From Bacteroidota bacterium (GTDB lineage Bacteria > Bacteroidota > Bacteroidia > Bacteroidales > Prolixibacteraceae), in NCBI GenBank assembly GCA_023251455.1, contig JAHEYT010000037.1, positions 10,850 to 74,849 on the forward strand: 64,000 nucleotides of DNA, in the 5' to 3' direction. Both the position numbers and the translations under genes were made by a program. Below, in pieces: positions 51,542 to 60,289 of the stretch. Every line of letters begins with the position of its first letter. Within the stretch, counting starts at the first letter, position 1. The notes beneath the pieces were generated by a model. That model searched no databases. It was not told the DNA's origin and worked only from the letters and a program-made list of their open reading frames with translations.

Positions 51542-52171
51542 ATGAGTGAAGAAGGATTGAACAGTTTGGTGTATTCGAAAAATGTAATCGAATTAATTAC
51601 CGTTGCCAACGAATTTTGCAGTTTCCTGGAACGGGCGGACGATTTGGAATCTACCGATTTCCTGAGCCGGCTGCAAAAAATGCTTCCTCTTCTCTACCTC
51701 AAAGCCAGTTTGTTGCCCAAGTTTGAGTTTGAAGCCGATGATGAACTTGAGAAATATGTAACTGAGGTGGATTACAACCTGATTCAGCAGAAAATACTTG
51801 CCCATACCGGCGCCGGTGACGACTATCAGGAAGTATTTATTCAGGGAATGCAATTTAGCGAGTCGGCACTTACATCAAGTATAGCCGAAAATGTGGCGGA
51901 TATTTATCAGGACATAAAAGATTTGGTTATGTCGTTCCGCACCATGAATGATGAGGTTATGGAACAGGCACTTTGGGAAAGTCAGAATAATTTTGCGCAA
52001 ATCTGGGGTCAGAAATTGGTGAACTGCTTGCGCGCCGTTCACAATCTGATTTATGCCGAAAGTAATGCAGATGATGATTCCCTTCAGGAGGGAAAACGAA
52101 ATAAGGAATCAAAGAATAAGAATCGGAATCCGGATTGGTTGAACGACCGGTTTTCGTTTCAGGGAGAGTAA
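51542..52171 (+). CDS. DUF5063 protein
   Basis: A 209-residue cytoplasmic, mostly helical protein of DUF5063 (about 5-175): SLVYSKNVIELITVANEFCSFLE, LSRLQKMLPLLYLKASLLPKFEF and the long acidic region, then SIAENVADIYQDIKDLVMSFR and GQKLVNCLRAVHNLIYAES. The tail (about 175-209) is charged and low in complexity. No function is established. Its stop is 3 bases before the 3'-5' exonuclease start, and the rRNA methyltransferase follows that by 2, so the three are expected to be co-translated. RNA-linked function is inferred from this company only. Confidence 0.88.
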   Translation: MSEEGLNSLVYSKNVIELITVANEFCSFLERADDLESTDFLSRLQKMLPLLYLKASLLPKFEFEADDELEKYVTEVDYNLIQQKILAHTGAGDDYQEVFIQGMQFSESALTSSIAENVADIYQDIKDLVMSFRTMNDEVMEQALWESQNNFAQIWGQKLVNCLRAVHNLIYAESNADDDSLQEGKRNKESKNKNRNPDWLNDRFSFQGE

Positions 52172-52174
52172 AAG

Positions 52175-52747
52175 ATGTACAGGGAGAGCATTGATAAGGA
52201 TGAATTAGCCGAGTTGCCACTCATTCAGTTTGAGGGCGATATTACATTGGTGGAGTCGAAGGAGGATTACCTGGATTCGATTGAATACCTGTCTCAGCAG
52301 ACTTTGCTGGGGTTTGATACCGAAACCAAGCCCGCATTTAAAAAGGGGGTTGTTTACGAAGTGGCATTGCTGCAACTGGCAACCGTCGATCGTGCTTTCT
52401 TGTTCAGACTTAATAAAATAGGATTACCCAATGGGTTGAAAAATATCCTTGAAAATCCGGACATTCAAAAAATTGGCGTGGCCATTCGCGACGACATCAA
52501 AGGCCTTCAAAAGCTGAATCATTTTAAACCCGCCGGATTCATTGAACTTCAGGACCATGTGAAAGATTTCGGTATTCAGGATTTTAGCCTGAAAAAATTA
52601 TCGGCTATCGTTTTGGGTTACCGCATTTCGAAAGCACAGCGCGTTACTAATTGGGAAGCGCCCGATTTGACAGAAGCTCAGCAGATTTATGCCGCCACCG
52701 ATGCCTGGATTTCTCACCGTATTTTTGAATCACTCAATCAGCAATAA
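52175..52747 (+). CDS. RNase D-like 3'-5' exonuclease domain protein
   Basis: A 190-residue cytoplasmic protein made of a single DEDDy exonuclease domain. Motif I is LLGFDTETKPAFK (Asp48, Glu50), motif II is IGVAIRDDIKGL, and motif III is QIYAATDAWISHRIF with Tyr and Asp. The C-terminal RNA-binding HRDC domains of full RNase D are absent, so it is the short form common in Bacteroidota. It trims RNA or DNA ends; which is not known. Start is the ATG at 52175, right after the DUF5063 stop. Confidence 0.9.
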   Translation: MYRESIDKDELAELPLIQFEGDITLVESKEDYLDSIEYLSQQTLLGFDTETKPAFKKGVVYEVALLQLATVDRAFLFRLNKIGLPNGLKNILENPDIQKIGVAIRDDIKGLQKLNHFKPAGFIELQDHVKDFGIQDFSLKKLSAIVLGYRISKAQRVTNWEAPDLTEAQQIYAATDAWISHRIFESLNQQ

Positions 52748-52749
52748 AC

Positions 52750-53940
52750 ATGACAGATAAATATAGCCGGGTTATTTTGAAATCCGGAAAGGAGCAATCG
52801 TTGCAGCGTTTCCATCCCTGGATTTTTTCAGGAGCAATTCATGAAATCGTCGGTAGGGTAGAAGAAGGAGATGTGGTTGAGGTCGTTTCCAATAAAAACG
52901 AATTTTTGGCCATGGGCCATGTTCAGATTGGATCGATTGCTGTCCGCATTTTTTCGTTTGAAAAGGTTGAACCCGATTTTGAATTCTGGAAAGGTAAGTT
53001 GGATCGTGCTTTAGATGTGCGTAAAAAACTTGGGTTGGTCGACAATGATCAGACTAATGTTTACCGTTTGGTTCATGGCGAAGGCGATGGTTTGCCGGGC
53101 CTGATTGTCGATTTTTACAACGGAACCGCTGTGATGCAGGCCCATTCGGCCGGAATGTATGTGATTCGCGACACCATTGCCAAAGCCTTGAAAGAAGTGA
53201 TGGGCGACCGCCTGGTTGCCGTTTACGATAAAAGTGAAAAAACAGTGCCTTTCAAAGCCGGACTCGAAGCGAAAGATGAATACCTGTTAGGTAAATCGGA
53301 AGTTTTTGAAGTTCAGGAACACGGAAACCGCTTTAAAGTGGATTGGGTGGAAGGTCAGAAAACCGGCTTTTTTGTCGATCAGCGCGAAAACCGCCGGTTG
53401 GTACAGGAATATTCGAATAACCGTAGCGTGCTGAACATGTTTTGCTATTCGGGCGGATTTTCGTTTTATGCCATGCGTGGAGGCGCCAACCTGGTTCATT
53501 CGGTCGACTCGTCGGCTAAAGCCATCGATTTGACCAACGAAAATGTCAAACTGAATTTTGCGGAAGATACACGCCACGAAGCTTTTGTAGCCGATTGTTT
53601 CGATTATATGGATCAGAACAAAGGAAAATACGACCTGATAATTCTCGATCCCCCGGCATTTGCCAAACACCGAGGTGCTTTGCCCCAGGCGCTAAAAGGC
53701 TACAAACGCCTTAACCTGAAAGCTTTTCAGCAGATTGCCCCAGGCGGAATCCTGTTTACATTTAGCTGTTCGCAGGTAGTTACCAAAGATAAATTTCGGG
53801 AAGCTGTATTTTCGGCGGCAGCCATTTCAGGCCGCAAAGTCCGCATCCTGAATCAACTCGTTCAGCCAGCCGATCATCCGGTTGACATGTACCATCCCGA
53901 AGGCGAATATCTGAAGGGATTGGTGCTGTATGTGGAATAG
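52750..53940 (+). CDS. rlmI: Class I rRNA methyltransferase of the RlmI type
   Basis: A 396-residue cytoplasmic enzyme of the RlmI/RlmK-type 23S rRNA cytosine-C5 methyltransferases. An N-terminal PUA domain (about 1-85, FHPWIFSGAIHEI) is followed by an alpha-beta linker with VYRLVHGEGDGLPGLIVD. The catalytic Rossmann domain has KTGFFVDQRENRRL, VLNMFCYSGGFSFYAMRGGA, EAFVADCFDYMDQ and DLIILDPPAFAKH, the S-adenosylmethionine pocket and DPP catalytic loop. TFSCSQVV carries a Cys near the active site. It probably modifies 23S rRNA; the exact position is not proven. It closes the DUF5063 operon. Confidence 0.92.
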   Translation: MTDKYSRVILKSGKEQSLQRFHPWIFSGAIHEIVGRVEEGDVVEVVSNKNEFLAMGHVQIGSIAVRIFSFEKVEPDFEFWKGKLDRALDVRKKLGLVDNDQTNVYRLVHGEGDGLPGLIVDFYNGTAVMQAHSAGMYVIRDTIAKALKEVMGDRLVAVYDKSEKTVPFKAGLEAKDEYLLGKSEVFEVQEHGNRFKVDWVEGQKTGFFVDQRENRRLVQEYSNNRSVLNMFCYSGGFSFYAMRGGANLVHSVDSSAKAIDLTNENVKLNFAEDTRHEAFVADCFDYMDQNKGKYDLIILDPPAFAKHRGALPQALKGYKRLNLKAFQQIAPGGILFTFSCSQVVTKDKFREAVFSAAAISGRKVRILNQLVQPADHPVDMYHPEGEYLKGLVLYVE

Positions 53941-54002
53941 TTTTTGGTTTTGATGTAGAGAATCACTGAGAGCTGTTCTATTCTCAAATCAACCTTAATG
54001 AC

Positions 54003-54033
54003 ATAAAAAAGAAAGGAGAAGATATCTCCTTTC
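54003..54033 (-). terminator. Terminator after htrA
   Basis: GAAAGGAGA (54011-54019) pairs with TCTCCTTTC (54025-54033) over the loop AGATA. On the minus strand it is followed by TTTTTTAT, which ends the htrA transcript. Confidence 0.75.
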
Positions 54034-54094
54034 CTGACTTTAGAACTAAAATTTTTGAAAGCGCAGTTTTATCAATCTAGAATAAATTCTCGGT

Positions 54095-55579
54095 TTAGCT
54101 TTCCGGCTTTATAACATAGTAAGCATATTTGCCATCCGGATATACACCTTCAATGAGCAAAGGCTGTTTACTTTTTGTATGCATAATTACGCTTTCAATA
54201 TCACTTTGGCTGTCAATTGCTTCTTTATTGATATCCGTAATAATAAACCCGGTTTTCACTCCGGTATCTTTCAGTTTTCCATCTTTCAGTTTGGCAATTT
54301 TCACACCATCATTAATTTGCAATTTCTCTTTCTCTTGATCGGATAATGGTTCAAATTCAGCACCCAGAACGGAAAGTAGTTCTTTTACGATAGACGTATC
54401 GCCTTTCATGTTTTGCAAAACAACTTTGACATTCTTTAGTTCGCCATTTCGAATATAACCAACTGTTATTTCATTTCCAGGACTAAATTCCCCGATTTGC
54501 TCCTGCAATTGAGAACCTGTTTTTACACTATTCCCATTAATTGAAACAATAATATCGCCTTCTTTTATACCTGCCTTTCGTGCTGCGCCATCTTCGGTAG
54601 TGCTTCTTACGTATGCCCCTTCAACATTATCAAGTTTTTTAGCTTTGGCAATACTGTCGTTAACGGATTGCATTACTACTCCTAATATTGCACGTTGTAC
54701 TTCACCAAATTTCTTTAAGTCGATAACTACCTTTTGAGCAAGCGTGGCAGGGATTGCAAAAGAATAACCGGTATAAGAACCTGTTTGAGATGCAATCGCG
54801 GTATTAATTCCAACCAAATCGCCTTTGACATTAACCAATGCGCCACCGCTGTTTCCCGGATTCACGGCAGCATCTGTCTGGATAAATGATTCCAAAGGCA
54901 TTTGACCACTCACAATTCCAATACTTCTTGATTTTGCACTGACAATTCCTGCCGTAACGGTTGAGTTTAGGTTAAACGGATTGCCAACAGCAAGCACCCA
55001 TTCGCCAAGTTTAAGTTCATCAGAGTTACCCCAGGGAAGATAAGGCAAATTAGTTTCTTCGATCTTTACAAGTGCGATGTCGGTGTTCGGGTCGCGGCCA
55101 ATAACTTTAGCCGTGAATTTTCGGTTGTCATTCAATATCACCTCAACATTTACAGCATCATCAACTACGTGGTTGTTGGTGACAATATAACCATCCGAAT
55201 TGATTATCACTCCTGAACCTGATGCTATTGCGAATTGCGGGATCTGTTTGTATTTAAATGGAGTATTGCCCTCCGGACCATTTGGCCCGAAAAAGAATTT
55301 AAAAAACGGGTTGTCAGCGAAGTTATCCATTTCCTGATGCATTTTAACCTGGATATGAACAACTGCCGGAACACTTTTCTCTGCAGCTTCGGTCAAATCA
55401 GGTAATTGCGCCTGTACTCCTTGGTTTGGAATGTTCGTTGCAAGATGTACCGGTGTCTTTTCACTTACCATCATTTGACTATTAGGAACATTTCCAAATT
55501 TATTGTTCAAAAATATGGCTAATGCTGCTGAAAAAAAAGCTATAATGAACAATGCTGAAATTTTTTTAATCGTTCTCAT
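54095..55579 (-). CDS. htrA: HtrA/DegQ-family periplasmic serine protease
   Basis: A 494-residue exported protein. Residues 1-27 form a membrane/signal segment. The trypsin-like domain has the triad His137 (IVTNNHVVDDA), Asp167 (NTDIALVKIE) and Ser244 (NPGNSGGALV). PDZ1 (about 290-380, GVVMQSVNDSIAKAKKLDN and KAGIKEGDIIVSINGNSV) and a shorter PDZ2 (about 410-490, KLKDTGVKTGFIITDINKEAI) follow. The length and two PDZ domains fit DegQ-type quality-control proteases that degrade misfolded envelope proteins. The 460-base region before the gene is AT-rich; I see no perfect -7 match, and stress regulation is inferred from the family. Confidence 0.95.
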   Translation of the reverse strand: MRTIKKISALFIIAFFSAALAIFLNNKFGNVPNSQMMVSEKTPVHLATNIPNQGVQAQLPDLTEAAEKSVPAVVHIQVKMHQEMDNFADNPFFKFFFGPNGPEGNTPFKYKQIPQFAIASGSGVIINSDGYIVTNNHVVDDAVNVEVILNDNRKFTAKVIGRDPNTDIALVKIEETNLPYLPWGNSDELKLGEWVLAVGNPFNLNSTVTAGIVSAKSRSIGIVSGQMPLESFIQTDAAVNPGNSGGALVNVKGDLVGINTAIASQTGSYTGYSFAIPATLAQKVVIDLKKFGEVQRAILGVVMQSVNDSIAKAKKLDNVEGAYVRSTTEDGAARKAGIKEGDIIVSINGNSVKTGSQLQEQIGEFSPGNEITVGYIRNGELKNVKVVLQNMKGDTSIVKELLSVLGAEFEPLSDQEKEKLQINDGVKIAKLKDGKLKDTGVKTGFIITDINKEAIDSQSDIESVIMHTKSKQPLLIEGVYPDGKYAYYVIKPES

Positions 55580-56040
55580 AATGATAAATTTTAGATTTGT
55601 ATCACTTTTTTTTTCATATTACGTGCCACAAAAAATAAATTAAAATAATTTTTAAACTATTTTAAGAATATTAAAATTTATTAACACAACTATCTGAATG
55701 TTAGGTGTGTGTAAGTAAAATGTTGAATGTAGTCTGTGATTAAAAAAGGAAGGAAGATTGGATATTCCGATGATGGTGATCGACCGAAACCAATGATATT
55801 CATCTGCATTTTTGATTGCTGCAGTGAATATGAAAAGCTGACAATTTTTCCATTTTCATGCAAAAATTTCACATGGTAACCCAATCCAGGAGATACATGT
55901 ACATGTATTATTCGATACAGAATTGCACTTGCAGTGATTTTTTTTGTTTGCAAGTAACTGTTGCTCTTTAAGCAATGACCATTAAATTGTATTTGAGGTG
56001 TAATTGTGTAAAACCGTGCAATCCGCAGGGTTTTTTAAAT
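55580..56040. other. Long AT-rich intergenic stretch
   Basis: About 460 bases between htrA and a small lipoprotein gene, both on the minus strand. It holds a perfect 16-bp palindrome (ATACATGTACATGTAT) at 55893-55908 and no recognisable promoter pair or RNA structure. An 87-codon minus-strand frame (55690-55953) gives no pattern I recognise and is not called as a gene. Confidence 0.4.
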
Positions 56041-56376
56041 CTACGGACAGGCGGGAACTGTTTTGATCACTTTTTGTTTAGCATGAAAATCATTCCAGAC
56101 ATTGGTTTCCCAGTTTGGGCGGTTGCCCTTTTCGTCAAAAAGTTGACAATACATGCACGACCAGAGACCGCAATAAACATGGTAATATGTTTCCCCATTG
56201 TATTCAATGATTGTGATATCGGTAATTTCGCAAAGATTTTGTGGGGAAGTCAGTTCAGTGATTTTCGACTGTAGCCAGCCGGGAAATTGATCGGGATTAG
56301 TTTCTTCATCTTTTTTATCGCACGACAAATTTCCGAGAATTAAAAAAACACCAACAAAAAGTAAAAGTCGCTTCAT
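56041..56376 (-). CDS. Small Cys-rich lipoprotein, family unknown
   Basis: A 111-residue predicted lipoprotein with lipobox LGNLSCDKKD (acylated Cys19). The mature part has Cys in NLCEITDITI, YCGLWSCMYCQLFDEKG and the C-terminal VPACP. The strand IIEYNGETYYHVYC resembles the second region of the lipoprotein at 48.2 kb, suggesting the two belong to one loose family of small surface or periplasmic lipoproteins. Function unknown. The ATG at 56376 is directly in front of the lipobox; an upstream start thirteen codons earlier is unlikely. Confidence 0.6.
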   Translation of the reverse strand: MKRLLLFVGVFLILGNLSCDKKDEETNPDQFPGWLQSKITELTSPQNLCEITDITIIEYNGETYYHVYCGLWSCMYCQLFDEKGNRPNWETNVWNDFHAKQKVIKTVPACP

Positions 56377-56509
56377 GGTTTTTGTTTTGGCTAATTTAAT
56401 CAATTGAAGGTACACGGTCAGATTTTTTCAATAAAGATTGAAATTTATAGGAATTCGTTGCGTCCGTTTGTTCAACTTTGCGTCTTCTTACAGTATTCAA
56501 GTTTTAGGA

Positions 56510-57904
56510 ATGATTTTATTTAAAAAAGGCAGTTTTAATATCCATTCAAGTGTTGGAAAGCATCCAATGATGAAACAGCTGATATGGCTGGCATTGCCGG
56601 TAATCGGTTCGTCGTTTATGACCATGGCCTACAATTTTATCAACATGATTTTTGTGGGCCGGCTGGGGAGCGATGCGGTGGCAGCAGTCGGTTCGGCCAG
56701 TTTTTTTATGCACTTTGGATGGGGATTATCGTCATTACTTACAGTTGGTGCAGGTATTCGGGTTTCGCATGCCATTGGAAGCGGAGATTCCGACTTGGCA
56801 AAAAGTTATGTGCGGAGTGGCATTTTGGCGGTTATCGGCTTAGCTTTGATTTATTACGTCATCTTATTTTTTGCCCGGAATGAGCTGATCGGTCTGATTC
56901 AGCTCAACAATTCTGAAATTGAACATGCGGCATCAGGATACTTGCTTTTGATTGGATTGTGTATTCCATTTTCCTTTCAGAATTTGTTTTTTACCAGTGT
57001 TTTCATAGGTTCAGGCGACAGTAAATCACCATTCCGGATTAATGCAACGGCTTTGGCCATTAATATTCTGCTCGATTATCTTTTGATTTTTCAAGCCAAA
57101 ATGGGAATTAGTGGCGCTGCTTTAGGCACCATCATTTCGCAGGCCATCGGAACATTCATGTTTTACATCAAACTGAACGGTTCAGCAAGCCTGAAACCTA
57201 TCGGAACCGCTTTTCAAAGTTCCCTTCTGAAGAACATTCTGCGAATGGGAGTGAGTACAACATTTCAGCGGGTTTCGTTCACCATTGTAGCCATTTTCAT
57301 GGCGCGGATCATAAGTAACTGGGGAGCGACTGCCATTGCTGTTCAGAAAGTTGGAATTCAAATCGAGGCTATTTCGTACATGACAGCTGGTGGGTTCCTG
57401 TCCGCTTTGTCAACCATTTCAGGAATAGCCTATGGTGCGGGTGATTACCGGAAACAATGGCAGGCTTTTCGGTCAGGTATGCTTCTTGCGTTTGTCCTTG
57501 GAACTGTCACATCGGTCATTATCATCATTTTTGCAGAGCCTCTTTTCTCCATTTTCCTGAGCGATCCGGAAAGTGTGGCCATGGGGCGCGAATACCTGGT
57601 TATCCTTGGTTTTTCGCAACTGTTCATGGTGATGGAGCTGATGGCAACCGGGGCATTTTTTGGCTGGGGAAAACCCAATATTCCGGCAATTACCGGAATT
57701 GCGCTTACAGCGCTGCGGATTCCGATGGCGCTGGTATTTATCGAACTCTGGCAAAACGAACTTTCGTCAGTATGGTGGAGCATCAGCATCAGCAGCATGG
57801 TAAAAGGAACGTTGCTGGTAGTGCTTTATGTCATTTTATTTAGGTCGTTTCTCAGAAAACAAAATGCTTTTTATCCGTCAGCTAAAGGGGACTTTAGTCC
57901 ATAA
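56510..57904 (+). CDS. MATE-family multidrug/cation exporter
   Basis: A 464-residue inner-membrane protein with about 12 helices, arranged as two repeats of six. The first helix is MKQLIWLALPVIGSSFMTMAYNFINMIFVGRLGSDAVAAV, the MATE signature opening. Helix blocks SASFFMHFGWGLSSLLTVGAGIRVSHAIGSGD and GFLSALSTISGIAYGAGD carry the family glycines. It probably exports cationic drugs or metabolites by sodium or proton antiport; the substrate is unknown. The ATG at 56510 is preferred over one 24 codons earlier, as helix 1 follows at residue 21. GshF follows 84 bases later on the same strand. Confidence 0.88.
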   Translation: MILFKKGSFNIHSSVGKHPMMKQLIWLALPVIGSSFMTMAYNFINMIFVGRLGSDAVAAVGSASFFMHFGWGLSSLLTVGAGIRVSHAIGSGDSDLAKSYVRSGILAVIGLALIYYVILFFARNELIGLIQLNNSEIEHAASGYLLLIGLCIPFSFQNLFFTSVFIGSGDSKSPFRINATALAINILLDYLLIFQAKMGISGAALGTIISQAIGTFMFYIKLNGSASLKPIGTAFQSSLLKNILRMGVSTTFQRVSFTIVAIFMARIISNWGATAIAVQKVGIQIEAISYMTAGGFLSALSTISGIAYGAGDYRKQWQAFRSGMLLAFVLGTVTSVIIIIFAEPLFSIFLSDPESVAMGREYLVILGFSQLFMVMELMATGAFFGWGKPNIPAITGIALTALRIPMALVFIELWQNELSSVWWSISISSMVKGTLLVVLYVILFRSFLRKQNAFYPSAKGDFSP

Positions 57905-57988
57905 CAAGTGTCTCCGATGCTTGTAGAATAAGCCCCTTCATGGGTTTGGGGTGAAACGTAGGACAATATTTTTTCAAAAATAATAGTT

Positions 57989-60274
57989 ATGGAACTTGAT
58001 TTTTTTCAAACTGTATTCAATTCATTAAAAGGAAATATCTGGCTCGAAGGTTTGTTTGGCCTCGAGAAGGAAAATATAAGGGTAGATCGGTCTGGTAATC
58101 TGGCCCAGACTTCACACCCTGAAGTATTTGGAAATAAGCTGAAGCACCCATACATCACAACTGATTTTTCTGAAAGTCAGGTAGAAATGATTACCCCGCC
58201 GCTTCCTGAAATAAGTCAGGCTATTGGGTTCCTGGAAACCATTCACGATATCGTCAGTCTCGAACTGAAAGACGAATACCTGTGGCCGCAAAGTATTCCG
58301 CCAATTTTGCCATCCGATCAGCAGATTCCGATTGCTGAGTATGGTGAAGATGGAAAGGAAGCCCGCGAATACCGCGAATTTTTGGCAGAAAAATATGGAC
58401 CGAAAAATCAGTTGTTTTCAGGCATACATTTTAATTTTTCGTATAGCGAAAAGTTGCTCGAATTGCTTTACAGGAAAGCAAATTCGCAGCTTTCGTTCGA
58501 TGATTTTAAAGATGAAGTTTACCTGAAAACTGCCCGACAAATGCTGCGGTTTCGGTGGTTGTATATTTTGCTTTATGGCGATAGCCCCGTAGTCGATCCA
58601 TCGTTCGAACTTCAGTGCAAAATGGCGCCATATCCTGTTGAAAGCGATGTCGTTGCTTTATCGATCAGGAACAGTTGTTTCGGATATCAGAATTTCGATG
58701 ACCTGTTCCCCGATTACAGTTCCGTTTCGAATTTCAAAAACAGCATCGCCCAAATGATTAAAGAGGAGAAAATTGCGGCCGCCAAGGAATTGTATTCCCC
58801 TGTTCGGCCCAAGTTCCTTCGCGATCCTGATCATATTTCATACCTTGAATTCAGGTTTATTGATATTGATCCGCTTTCTAAGGCCGGTATTTCTCCGGAA
58901 GCGCTTCAGTTTTTGCATGCCCTTGCCTTGTATGGTCTTCTCAGTGATGAATTGGATGATTTTGGTGCCATTGAGCAAGCTGAAGCGAATCGGTATCATA
59001 CCGGAGTAGCTATGTATGGTTTGGATACTGAAAGCAAAAGCGGGAAGCGATATATGGTTTGGCTGAAAGGGAAAGCAATCGTCTCGAAAATGAAAGATTT
59101 GTTTGGAATGCTTGAAATCAATAACACGGAATATCTTGATTCTCTGGATCAAACCAGCAAACTGGTTGAAAATCATAAAGACCGCAAGGTTCACGAAGTG
59201 CTGAAGGGCATTGTTGAAAAGGGATACATTCCTTTTCATGTTGAAAAAGCCAAACAATATTTGATAGAAAGCAGAGATAAAAGCTACAATTTTTGGGGAT
59301 TGGAAGACATGGAACTTTCGACCCAGTTATTGTTGCGCGAAGCTGTAAAACGGGGCGTTTCGTTCGAAATACTCGATCGGAAAGAGAATTTCGTGAGGTT
59401 CAAAAAGGATGGAAACATTCAGTATGTGAAGCAAGCCACCAAAACTTCGCTCGACAACTATGCCAGTATTCTGGCGATGGAAAATAAGCTGGTGACCAAA
59501 AAAATACTGGAAGAGCACTCAATTCGGGTACCGAAAGGGTTGGAATATACCAATAGCGAGGTAGCAAAAGCTGACTTTTTGTTTCATCGTGGAAAGCCGG
59601 TGGTGATCAAACCCAACCAGACTAATTTTGGCTTAGGCATTACGATCCTGAAAGAAAATTCGGATGAGGAAACTTTTGGCCGGGCCGTGGATATTGCTTT
59701 TGAATACGATACGACCATCCTGATTGAAGAATTTATTGCCGGAAGGGAATTCCGGATTTTCGTGATTGGCGACGAGGTGGTGGGTATTTTGCACCGCGTT
59801 CCGGCTAATGTAACCGGCGATGGTACGAAGACAATTCGTGAGCTTGTCGAACTCAAAAATCTGGATCCGTTGCGTGGCAAAGGCTACCGCACGCCGCTCG
59901 AAAAGATAAGGCTGGAAGAAGCGGAAGCCATCTTTCTGAAACAACAAGGCAAAGATTTTGAGACCATTCCGGCAGCAGGTGAAGTGGTTTACCTGCGCGA
60001 AAATTCGAACATCAGCACCGGTGGCGACAGCATCGATTATACCGACGATATTCCCGATTCGTACAAGCAAATTGCCGTTCGCGCAGCTAAAGCGCTGAAC
60101 GTAAAAATTACCGGTCTGGATATGATCATTCCGGATGTTTCAGCCGAAGCCACCAACGACAATTATGCCATCATCGAACTCAATTTTAATCCGGCCATTC
60201 ACATTCATTGCCATCCGTTTCAAGGTAAAAACCGAAAACTGAATGAGAAACTGATGGATGTGTTGGGGTATTGA
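57989..60274 (+). CDS. gshF: Bifunctional glutamate-cysteine ligase/glutathione synthetase
   Basis: A 761-residue cytoplasmic enzyme making glutathione from Glu, Cys and Gly in two ATP-dependent steps. The N-terminal glutamate-cysteine ligase part (about 1-440) has FGLEKENIRV and TDFSESQVEMITPP plus SGIHFNFSYSEKLLELLY. The C-terminal ATP-grasp part (about 490-760) has KPVVIKPNQTNFGLGITILKE, EEFIAGREFRIFVIGDEVVGILHRVPANVTGDG, and ends with the metal-binding IIELNFNPAIHIHCHPFQGKNRKLNEKLMDVLGY. Length equals the fused GshF form. It is rare outside firmicutes and some Bacteroidota and suggests thiol-based stress control. Confidence 0.95.
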   Translation: MELDFFQTVFNSLKGNIWLEGLFGLEKENIRVDRSGNLAQTSHPEVFGNKLKHPYITTDFSESQVEMITPPLPEISQAIGFLETIHDIVSLELKDEYLWPQSIPPILPSDQQIPIAEYGEDGKEAREYREFLAEKYGPKNQLFSGIHFNFSYSEKLLELLYRKANSQLSFDDFKDEVYLKTARQMLRFRWLYILLYGDSPVVDPSFELQCKMAPYPVESDVVALSIRNSCFGYQNFDDLFPDYSSVSNFKNSIAQMIKEEKIAAAKELYSPVRPKFLRDPDHISYLEFRFIDIDPLSKAGISPEALQFLHALALYGLLSDELDDFGAIEQAEANRYHTGVAMYGLDTESKSGKRYMVWLKGKAIVSKMKDLFGMLEINNTEYLDSLDQTSKLVENHKDRKVHEVLKGIVEKGYIPFHVEKAKQYLIESRDKSYNFWGLEDMELSTQLLLREAVKRGVSFEILDRKENFVRFKKDGNIQYVKQATKTSLDNYASILAMENKLVTKKILEEHSIRVPKGLEYTNSEVAKADFLFHRGKPVVIKPNQTNFGLGITILKENSDEETFGRAVDIAFEYDTTILIEEFIAGREFRIFVIGDEVVGILHRVPANVTGDGTKTIRELVELKNLDPLRGKGYRTPLEKIRLEEAEAIFLKQQGKDFETIPAAGEVVYLRENSNISTGGDSIDYTDDIPDSYKQIAVRAAKALNVKITGLDMIIPDVSAEATNDNYAIIELNFNPAIHIHCHPFQGKNRKLNEKLMDVLGY

Positions 60275-60289
60275 TTGCGTAACGGAGGT

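Noticed and set aside
55690-55953. An 87-codon minus-strand frame between htrA and the small lipoprotein
   Set aside because: No signal peptide, no recognisable motif and no promoter; the composition fits AT-rich spacer. I leave it uncalled, though a small gene cannot be excluded.
59633-60070. A 145-codon minus-strand frame opposite gshF
   Set aside because: It is antisense to the conserved ATP-grasp domain and has no domain of its own.
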